From: Kiritimatiellia bacterium
GTDB lineage: Bacteria > Verrucomicrobiota > Kiritimatiellia > RFP12 > UBA1067
Direction: 5' to 3'
Assembly: GCA_028707675.1 (NCBI GenBank)
Contig: JAQWAM010000107.1
Location: 1 to 5,860, forward strand
DNA length: 5,860 bases
Under the pieces are notes generated by a model, which was not told the origin of the DNA, ran no database searches, and worked only from the letters and a program-made list of their open reading frames with translations. Shown here in pieces: positions 1 through 5,074 of this stretch. The translations under genes and the position numbers were made by a program. The stretch's first letter is position 1, and the number at the start of each line of letters is the position of its first letter.

Positions 1-843
1 GGTCACGATGCAGCTCACGGCCGCGACGATCAGCGGCGCGATGATCAGGGCCAGCTTGCGGAAGAAGAGCAGCAGCAGCAGGAAGATGATCAGCATGGCG
101 GTCGGCGCGGAGATCGCCATCTGCTTGAACATCTCCACGCCGAAGGTGTCCTCGGCCACTGGCAGGCCGGTGATGTGGTATTCGTCGCCGGAGCGGAATG
201 CGGCGATTTTCTCTTTAAGCCGCTTGGCTACGGCATAAGACAGATGCTTGTCGGTGAGCGGGATGTAGAGGGCCAGCGCCTCGCCGTCCTCCGAAACCAG
301 CGTGCCTTTCATGAAGGGGAGCTTCATGGCCCTGTCGCGCACGGCGCGCGCTGCTTCCGGCGTGGCCGGGGGTTCGGGCATCAGCCACTCGAAGCTGACG
401 CTGCCGAGTCCGCCCTGCTCCACGTTGTCCACTGTGGAGGGCGCGATGATGTCGATCTCGATGACCCCGGCCCGCGGGTCGTCCGGCTTGCCGATGGCCG
501 CGCCGCGCAGTGTCTTGGCGTACTCGGTCAGCTCATACACGTCGCGCAGGGTGGCGGGATTGAAAACATAGTCGGGCGCGCTGTCGTTGACCACTCCCAC
601 GACCAGCATGTCGGCCAGCGCGAACTCTTTTTTCATCGCGTTGTGGAAGACCCGCACATGCTCTTCAGGCGAGAGCATGTTCTCCGGGTCGGTGTCGATC
701 TTAGCTCCGTGCAGGAAGGGAAAGGCCGAGGGCGCGGCAGTCGGCAGCGCGGCCAGCAGCAGCAGCGCCAGCGTGGTGCCCGCCATGATCAAAGAGACGG
801 CCACAGGCCTGCGGACACAAAAATCCATCAGTTTGAGCATCAT
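1..843 (-). CDS. RND superfamily exporter (MMPL type), N-terminal part, cut by window edge
   Basis: This is the N-terminal 281 residues of an inner-membrane transporter of the RND superfamily, MMPL/'predicted exporter' branch. Such proteins move lipids or other hydrophobic substrates using the proton gradient; the substrate here cannot be told. Visible features: a cytoplasmic start with the RND-like FCVRRPVAV (residues 8-16), TM1 at about 14-34, then a long periplasmic loop (about 43-240). That loop begins with the family-typical KIDTDPENML (48-57) followed by VRVFHNAMKKEF (63-74). TM2 is at about 245-260 and TM3 starts near 263. Start: ATG at 843-841, preceded by a strong GAAGGAGGG site (851-859) 7 nt away; a second ATG follows directly. 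In-frame stops lie upstream. A full protein would be roughly 750-900 residues, so most of it is outside the window. It is divergent from the nfeD gene. Family assignment is firm; function beyond 'exporter' is not. Confidence 0.88.
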   Translation of the reverse strand, partial: MMLKLMDFCVRRPVAVSLIMAGTTLALLLLAALPTAAPSAFPFLHGAKIDTDPENMLSPEEHVRVFHNAMKKEFALADMLVVGVVNDSAPDYVFNPATLRDVYELTEYAKTLRGAAIGKPDDPRAGVIEIDIIAPSTVDNVEQGGLGSVSFEWLMPEPPATPEAARAVRDRAMKLPFMKGTLVSEDGEALALYIPLTDKHLSYAVAKRLKEKIAAFRSGDEYHITGLPVAEDTFGVEMFKQMAISAPTAMLIIFLLLLLFFRKLALIIAPLIVAAVSCIVT

Positions 844-870
844 TTTCAAACCCTCCTTCGCTAAGTCATT

Positions 871-899
871 AAGGTAGATGCTTCAGGATTATCGGTCAA
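871..899 (-). promoter_or_regulatory. Weak candidate promoter for the RND exporter gene
   Basis: On the minus strand, TTGACC (899-894, five of six matches to the -35 consensus) is followed after 17 nt by TACCTT (876-871, three of six matches to the -10). Transcription would start near 864, leaving a leader of about 20 nt that carries the GAAGGAGGG ribosome binding site. The spacing is ideal but the -10 is poor, so this is only a candidate. Confidence 0.27.
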
Positions 900-1055
900 G
901 AACTCCTTGGCGTAAGCAGCCTTAATGGGTGCGATGCAACGAAGTAAAATCGTGCCCCGATCGAAACGCACGGCTTGATTTTTGTGCTTGCGGTCAGGGG
1001 GCAATCATGCTTAACTTATGGCGATTGAATGATTCTGCGGTTCCGGCGCGCGGAT

Positions 1056-1062
1056 GGAGGAG
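1056..1062 (+). promoter_or_regulatory. Ribosome binding site that fixes the nfeD start
   Basis: GGAGGAG lies 9 nt before the ATG at 1072. A longer in-frame reading would begin at the ATG at 1054, but that ATG overlaps this site and has no ribosome binding site of its own. The site therefore argues for the shorter protein beginning MQMTPVYW. A third ATG at 1078 would be 15 nt away and is less likely. Confidence 0.8.
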
Positions 1063-1071
1063 TTAAGAAAT

Positions 1072-1509
1072 ATGCAAATGACACCTGTCTACTGGCTGTA
1101 TTTCGGTGTTGCCATGATTCTGCTGGAGGTGATGACGCCCGGCGGGCTGGTGTCGGTCTTTTTCGGGATAGCCGCGCTGCTGGTGGCGCTGATAGCTTGG
1201 CTGCTGCCGTGCCTCGGTTCCGGCTGGCAGTGGCTGCTCTTTTCAGCTTTCTCGGTGCTGTCGATCGTATTTTTGAGAAAAAGCCTCAAGAACGTCTTTG
1301 ACGGCAGACGCGAGGTGTCGGAATCCCAGGACGACACCTTCAGCGGCAAAAAGGCGTCGGTGACCGAGGCTATCGCGCCTAACCGGCCTGGACGAGTGGA
1401 TTTCAACGGCACCTCGTGGGTGGCCGAGGCCGACGCCGAGATCGCGGCCGGAGTGCCGGTCAAGATCTTGCGGCGCGTCAACCTGACCTTGCAGGTGGAG
1501 CCGCTGTGA
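1072..1509 (+). CDS. nfeD: Short NfeD family membrane protein (YbbJ-like)
   Basis: A 145-residue membrane protein of the short NfeD class (NfeD1b, like E. coli YbbJ), which lacks the N-terminal ClpP-like protease domain of long NfeD. Three membrane segments are visible at about residues 4-20, 24-45 and 50-68. A linker with charged residues follows, then a C-terminal OB-fold domain (about 90-145) carrying the family pattern: GKKASVTEAI, PGRVDFNGTSWVAEAD, then AAGVPVKILRRVNLTLQVEPL. Short NfeD proteins are known partners of SPFH/stomatin proteins, where the soluble OB-fold is thought to contact the SPFH oligomer. The qmcA-like gene downstream fits this. The gap to that gene is 230 bp and full of repeats, which is unusual for this pair. 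The start at 1072 is chosen from the GGAGGAG site. Length and architecture are normal; no promoter is convincing. Confidence 0.9.
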   Translation: MQMTPVYWLYFGVAMILLEVMTPGGLVSVFFGIAALLVALIAWLLPCLGSGWQWLLFSAFSVLSIVFLRKSLKNVFDGRREVSESQDDTFSGKKASVTEAIAPNRPGRVDFNGTSWVAEADAEIAAGVPVKILRRVNLTLQVEPL

Positions 1510-1534
1510 AACAAACAGCGCAAGGGGTAACCAA

Positions 1535-1634
1535 TGTAGGGGCGCCTCCGGTAGGGACGCCTCCCCGAGGCGTCCGCGGACGGTTCGGGGAACCGTCCCT
1601 ACCAGCGCGGACGGTTCGGGGAACCGCCCCTGCC
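1535..1634. repeat. Nested palindromic repeat cluster between nfeD and qmcA
   Basis: The stretch holds three hairpins in a row, each with a 9-bp stem and 3-nt loop: GGACGCCTC-CCC-GAGGCGTCC (1555-1575), GGACGGTTC-GGG-GAACCGTCC (1578-1598), and a copy with one mismatch (1609-1629). The first two are joined by the perfect palindrome CGTCCGCGGACG (1571-1582). Two outer layers also pair: GGTAGGGACG (1550-1559) with CGTCCCTACC (1594-1603), a perfect match, and 1535-1544 with 1625-1634 (8 of 10). A direct repeat is present too: GTAGGGGCGCCTCC (1536-1549) and GTAGGGACGCCTCC (1551-1564). This looks like a multi-copy REP-like or MITE-like intergenic element with its insides duplicated. It does not encode a protein. 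The transcript could fold strongly and act as a stabiliser or attenuator, but there is no T-tract for a standard terminator. Confidence 0.85.
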
Positions 1635-1656
1635 AGCGAGTCGCCAGAAAACTTTC

Positions 1657-1725
1657 TGACAGGATTACAGGATTAACATGACAGTTTCAAATCATGAAGA
1701 TCATGTAAGCCTGTCAATTAACAGG
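1657..1725. repeat. ACAGGATT-type imperfect inverted repeat element upstream of qmcA
   Basis: A second, AT-richer element unlike the GC-rich cluster before it. It contains a perfect tandem ACAGGATT x2 (1659-1674). TGACAGGATTACA (1657-1669) pairs with TGTAAGCCTGTCA (1704-1716) at 12 of 13 positions. Inside are CATGA/TCATG short inverted repeats (1677-1681, 1692-1696, 1693-1697 with 1701-1705) and a direct repeat of ATCATG (1691-1696, 1700-1705). A competing small hairpin, CCTGT (1710-1714) with ACAGG (1721-1725), ends one base before the AAGGAG ribosome binding site of qmcA (1727-1732). From memory, repeats built on AGGATT/ACAGG/ATCATG words are scattered in intergenic DNA of several bacterial groups; copy number here cannot be seen. 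Confidence 0.7.
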
Positions 1726-1739
1726 TAAGGAGAATAAAC

Positions 1740-2648
1740 ATGCATCCGATCACAATCGTAATCGCGTTCGTAGTCGTCTACACCATCGCCAAGTGCGTGC
1801 GCATCGTGCCGCAGAAGCAGGCCTATATCGTGGAGCGTCTCGGCAAGTACCACTGCACGCTCGACGCCGGCCTGCATCTGCTGATGCCGATCATCGACCG
1901 CGTAGCATATAAGCACACGCTCAAAGAACAGGCCATCGACGTGCCGCCGCAGCAGTGCATCACGCGCGACAACATCACGGTCGAGGTTGACGGGATTCTC
2001 TACCTGCAGGTCATGGACGCGGCCAAGGCCTCTTACGGCATCGGCAATTACCTCTTCGCCACCACCCAGCTCGCGCAGACCACCATGCGTTCGGAGATGG
2101 GCAAGCTGGAACTGGACAAGAGCTTTGAGGAACGTACTCTGGTTAACTCGGCGATCGTCGAGGCCGTGGACAAAGCCTCCGACCCGTGGGGCATCAAAGT
2201 CACTCGCTACGAGATCAAGAACATCACTCCGCCGCAGACCATCCGCGACGCCATGGAGAAGCAGATGCGCGCCGAACGCGAGAAACGCGCGCTGATCGCG
2301 GAGTCCGAGGGCGACCGCCAGGCCAAGATCAACCGCGCCGAGGGCGACAAGCAGGAGGCCATCGCAAAGTCCGAAGGCGAGAAGATGAAGCGCATCAACG
2401 AGGCTTCCGGCCGCGCCCAGGAGATTCTGCTCGTGGCAGAAGCGCAAGCCAACGGCATTCGTCAGGTGGCCTCCGCCATCAATGAGCAGGGTGGCGTCGC
2501 CGCCGTCAACGTGCAGCTAGCCCAGCAGTATATCGGCGAGTTCGGCAATCTGGCCAAGACCAACAACACCATGATCATTCCCGCGGATCTCGCCAACATG
2601 GCCGGCATCATCAAAGCCGCCACCTCGGTGATCAAAGAGGTGAAGTGA
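1740..2648 (+). CDS. qmcA: SPFH/stomatin-type membrane protein (QmcA-like)
   Basis: A 302-residue SPFH (stomatin/prohibitin/flotillin/HflKC) protein of the QmcA or bacterial slipin type, expected to form large ring oligomers at the inner membrane and organise microdomains. A single N-terminal membrane segment (about residues 3-20) is followed by the SPFH domain (about 22-180) with the typical RIVPQKQAYIVERLGKY (21-37), LDAGLHLLMPIIDRV (41-55) and DVPPQQCITRDNITVEVDG (67-85). A long charged helix follows (about 168-245) containing approximately 11-residue repeats: AESEGDRQAKI, RAEGDKQEAI, AKSEGEKMKRI. The C-terminal tail (about 255-302) has NNTMIIPADLANMAGI, as in QmcA. The ATG at 1740 has AAGGAG (1727-1732) 7 nt upstream. 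Length is normal (E. coli QmcA is about 305). Its partner nfeD lies upstream on the same strand. Family assignment is secure; the exact subfamily name is by resemblance. Confidence 0.94.
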   Translation: MHPITIVIAFVVVYTIAKCVRIVPQKQAYIVERLGKYHCTLDAGLHLLMPIIDRVAYKHTLKEQAIDVPPQQCITRDNITVEVDGILYLQVMDAAKASYGIGNYLFATTQLAQTTMRSEMGKLELDKSFEERTLVNSAIVEAVDKASDPWGIKVTRYEIKNITPPQTIRDAMEKQMRAEREKRALIAESEGDRQAKINRAEGDKQEAIAKSEGEKMKRINEASGRAQEILLVAEAQANGIRQVASAINEQGGVAAVNVQLAQQYIGEFGNLAKTNNTMIIPADLANMAGIIKAATSVIKEVK

Positions 2649-2652
2649 CCTC

Positions 2653-2692
2653 AGGCCGGATGCCTGCGGAACTCCCGCGGGCTTAGGCCTTT
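2653..2692 (+). terminator. Possible transcription terminator after qmcA
   Basis: Five bases after the qmcA stop, GCCTGCGG (2662-2669) pairs with CCGCGGGC (2675-2682) with one G-U pair and a 5-nt loop. Outside an internal loop, AGGCC (2653-2657) pairs with GGCCT (2686-2690). Only three T residues follow (2690-2692), so it is a strong hairpin with a poor tail. Its place between qmcA and a new promoter supports a terminator role. Confidence 0.45.
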
Positions 2693-2758
2693 GCGATGCT
2701 TGAAGAGGCGGCCGCTTTGGCGGACGCGCCCGCCCAACGCCATCCCCGCAATCGGCGG

Positions 2759-2787
2759 TTTACACGCCGGCGGAGGCCACGTATGCT
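2759..2787 (+). promoter_or_regulatory. Sigma70-like promoter for the ybeY-cstA-ndk unit
   Basis: TTTACA (2759-2764, five of six -35 matches) and TATGCT (2782-2787, four of six -10 matches) are separated by exactly 17 nt. The predicted start of transcription is near 2794, giving a leader of about 39 nt before the ybeY ATG at 2833. It lies just past the hairpin that follows qmcA, where a new transcription unit would be expected to begin. Confidence 0.5.
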
Positions 2788-2832
2788 GACACCATTTTGA
2801 TAGGGACAAAGGACTCATCCTCAACGGTTGAT

Positions 2833-3315
2833 ATGCGCATTTCAATCCATAACGCCCAAAGGCGTTTTAAAATCGACGCCGTTGCGCTCAGGCGGCTGGC
2901 CGTTGCGCTCGCGGAATTGGCGATGGCGCGACAACCGGATACGCCGCAGTGGCGTGAGGTCACGGTCTATCTTTTGGATGATGAGGGTATCGCGCCGATC
3001 AATCAGGCGGTGATGCGGCATGATGGCGCGACAGATGTGGTCACGCAGCGTTATGAGCCGCTGCCGGGGGAGCCGCCGGGGTTGATCGGCGAGATTTTTG
3101 TGAACGTCGAACGCGCCTGTCGCGCCGCACCGCGCCGCCGGGGCTGGTCAGCCGACCGCGAGCTGGCTCTGTACCTGGCGCACGGCATTGACCACTTGAC
3201 CGGCGCCGACGACCGCGCACCCGCCGGGCGCGCACGCATGCGGCGGCGTGAGCTGGCGTGGCTGCGGAAGCTTTCGTTGACACCTCTGTTCCGAACGGAT
3301 AACATTAAAAATTAA
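2833..3315 (+). CDS. ybeY: Endoribonuclease YbeY (rRNA maturation factor), variant active site
   Basis: A 160-residue YbeY (UPF0054), the metal-dependent endoribonuclease needed for 16S rRNA 3'-end maturation and ribosome quality control. Evidence: N-terminal MRISIHNAQRRFKID, then INQAVMRHDGATDVV (56-70; family pattern LN..YRGKD..TDVLSF), GEIFVNVERA (86-95; family pattern GDI.I), and the signature HGIDHLTGADD (117-127; family HG.LHL.GYDH). Ligands H117 and H121 are kept, but the third position, normally His, is D127. The Arg usual in the YRGKD part is M61 with R62 next to it. The tail RARMRRRELAWL fits the usual last helix. The ATG at 2833 is preferred because the protein then begins as the family does; an in-frame TTG at 2797 would add 12 residues of unlikely sequence. 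The only AAAGGA (2808-2813) is 19 nt away, so initiation signals are weak. Normal length; 28 bp before cstA. Confidence 0.88.
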   Translation: MRISIHNAQRRFKIDAVALRRLAVALAELAMARQPDTPQWREVTVYLLDDEGIAPINQAVMRHDGATDVVTQRYEPLPGEPPGLIGEIFVNVERACRAAPRRRGWSADRELALYLAHGIDHLTGADDRAPAGRARMRRRELAWLRKLSLTPLFRTDNIKN

Positions 3316-3343
3316 CCGTTGTACGGTGGAGATTAAGATTAAT

Positions 3344-5062
3344 ATGAACGGAGCAATACTGCTGTTGGCCGGATGCGGATTTTTCGCAGCGGCCTACTTG
3401 TTCTATGGCAGGTTTATCGAGCGTGTCTTTGGCGTTGAGCCTGACCGGCCGACCCCGGCGCACGCCATGCGCGACGGCATCGACTATGTGCCGGCCCGTC
3501 CGTCTGTGCTGTTCGGCCATCACTTCGCCAGCATTGCCGGCGCAGGGCCGATAGTGGGGCCGGTGCTGGCAGCCCAGTTCGGCTGGCTGGCGGTGGCTTT
3601 GTGGGTTGTTTTCGGCTGTGTCCTTATCGGCACTGTTCACGACTTGGCCGCCATGTTTCTGTCGGTGCGTCATCAAGGCCGTTCCATCGGCACGGTGATA
3701 GAGGCCCTGATGGGTTATTGGGGACGTATGCTCTTCCTCTTTTTCTGCTGGTTCACGCTGATTCTGGTTGTGGCGGAGTTTCTGCGGCTTGTGACCAGGA
3801 CTTTTATCACAACGCCTGAAGTGGCCACGGCTTCGCTGCTTTTTATTGCAGTGGCTGTGGTCTTCGGTCAGGTCGTATACCGCAAAGGCGTCAACATCGC
3901 CAAAGCTTCACTGATTTTCGTGCCGCTGACTTTTGCCTGTGTTTATATCGGAACCTTGTTCCCGCTCGATTTGGTTAGGCTCTTAGGATGTTCGGAAGCC
4001 GCGGCCTCGCAGATCTGGATCATGGTATTGCTGGGCTACTGTTTCGCGGCTTCGGTGCTGCCGGTGTGGCTGTTGCTGCAGCCGCGTGATTATCTCAACT
4101 CTTACCTGCTCTATGCCATGATGGCTTTGGGACTGGTCGGCATTCTTGTGACAGTGCCCGCGATCCGCTTGGATGCTTTCACGGGTTGGCGGGCAGTCAA
4201 CCCAGTGAGCGGCGCGCGCGACCCGCTGCTGCCTTTGCTGTTTGTGACCGTGGCCTGCGGCGCCTGCTCAGGATTCCACGCTCTGGTGGCTTCCGGCACC
4301 ACCGCGAAGCAGGTGGATAAAGAGAGCCACTTGCGCCCGATCGCGTATGGCGGCATGCTGATCGAGGGTGTTTTGGCGCTGATAGCGCTGATCGCTATAG
4401 GGGTGATGAGTCAGGGCGAGTATTCGGAAGCCATGCGGTCGCGCGGCGCGGTAGCGCTCTTCGCTGACGGAGTGGCGGGCTTCACCGACAAGCTGGGGTT
4501 GCCGCATCATGCGGGCGTTGTCTTTATCTCGCTGGCGTTGGCGGCTTTTCTGATGACCACCCTCGACACCGCTACCCGCTTGGCGCGCTTTACTTGGCAG
4601 GAACTGTTCCTGCCGCGCGAGGCATCCGGCAGCGGGCAGCCGATTGCTGCGGCGGCAACACCGGCGCGGCTGTTCTTTGCCAACCGTTATATCGCCACAG
4701 CCTTCGCTGTATGCGTTTCCGGTTGGCTGTTGTTGGGCGGCGGGTCCAAGAGCCTGTGGCCGATCTTCGCATCGTCAAACCAGCTTCTCGCGGCTTTGAC
4801 GCTGCTAGGCTGCCTGCTGTGGATGATACGGCACAGGCGCCCGGTCGCGGTGGTGCTGTTGCCGATGCTTTTCATGATATTCACTAGCGGCTCTGCCGTA
4901 GTGACAATATTCCTGCGCAACGCGAAGGCGTGGAACGCCGAAGGATTCAAGGCCGGCGGGGTCATGACGCTTTCTGCCGGCGTTTTGTTCATTATGGCGT
5001 TGACTCTGATTGCCCTGGGCGGAGTGAGCTTGAGGCATGCTGCCGGCAAAAAAAACAATTAA
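3344..5062 (+). CDS. cstA: Carbon starvation protein A family transporter
   Basis: A 572-residue polytopic inner-membrane protein of the CstA family, whose E. coli members CstA and BtsT take up pyruvate and have been linked to peptide use. Very well kept motifs: YGRFIERVFG then DRPTPAHAMRDGIDYVP (34-50), HHFASIAGAGPIVGPVLA (59-76), GTVHDL (96-101), SVRHQGRSIGTVIE (107-120), CSGFHALVASGTT (308-320), TTLDTATRLARF (405-416) and FASSNQLLAALTL (475-487). About 14-16 hydrophobic segments are visible. It is shorter than the E. coli paralogues (about 700 residues) but matches the shorter CstA form of many other bacteria. Start: ATG at 3344 with GGTGGAG (3325-3331) 12 nt upstream; the in-frame GTG at 3326 overlaps that site and lacks its own. 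It probably shares a transcript with ybeY (28 bp before) and the NDK-like gene (12 bp after). The substrate is inferred from family only. Confidence 0.95.
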   Translation: MNGAILLLAGCGFFAAAYLFYGRFIERVFGVEPDRPTPAHAMRDGIDYVPARPSVLFGHHFASIAGAGPIVGPVLAAQFGWLAVALWVVFGCVLIGTVHDLAAMFLSVRHQGRSIGTVIEALMGYWGRMLFLFFCWFTLILVVAEFLRLVTRTFITTPEVATASLLFIAVAVVFGQVVYRKGVNIAKASLIFVPLTFACVYIGTLFPLDLVRLLGCSEAAASQIWIMVLLGYCFAASVLPVWLLLQPRDYLNSYLLYAMMALGLVGILVTVPAIRLDAFTGWRAVNPVSGARDPLLPLLFVTVACGACSGFHALVASGTTAKQVDKESHLRPIAYGGMLIEGVLALIALIAIGVMSQGEYSEAMRSRGAVALFADGVAGFTDKLGLPHHAGVVFISLALAAFLMTTLDTATRLARFTWQELFLPREASGSGQPIAAAATPARLFFANRYIATAFAVCVSGWLLLGGGSKSLWPIFASSNQLLAALTLLGCLLWMIRHRRPVAVVLLPMLFMIFTSGSAVVTIFLRNAKAWNAEGFKAGGVMTLSAGVLFIMALTLIALGGVSLRHAAGKKNN

Positions 5063-5074
5063 GGTATAGTAAAG

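Noticed and set aside
175..864. Long plus-strand open frame of 229 codons
   Set aside because: It is antisense to the RND exporter, whose translation shows clear family motifs and a strong ribosome binding site. The opposite product is His/Gly/Arg-rich with no recognisable domain, as expected of a GC-rich shadow frame.
988..1016. Candidate promoter for nfeD, TTGCGG-17-TTAACT
   Set aside because: The spacing is right, but only three of six positions match at each box, so it is no better than chance in this region.
1536..1629. Repeat cluster as a CRISPR array or rho-independent terminator
   Set aside because: There are no constant repeats with regularly sized unique spacers, and no run of T follows any hairpin. 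Palindromic intergenic repeats explain it better.
1657..1725. Inverted repeat as insertion-sequence ends
   Set aside because: Only 34 bp separate the arms, no transposase frame is present, and no target duplication is evident.
1701..2447. Minus-strand open frame of 248 codons
   Set aside because: It is antisense to qmcA, which is unmistakable. The frame is open because of GC-rich codon bias, and its product resembles nothing.
2719..2734. GGCGG/CCGCC hairpin in the qmcA-ybeY gap
   Set aside because: Five base pairs in GC-rich DNA with no T-run is not distinguishable from background.
2651..2845. Minus-strand open frame of 64 codons between qmcA and ybeY
   Set aside because: It overlaps the hairpin, the ybeY promoter and the ybeY start, has no ribosome binding site, and has no recognisable product.
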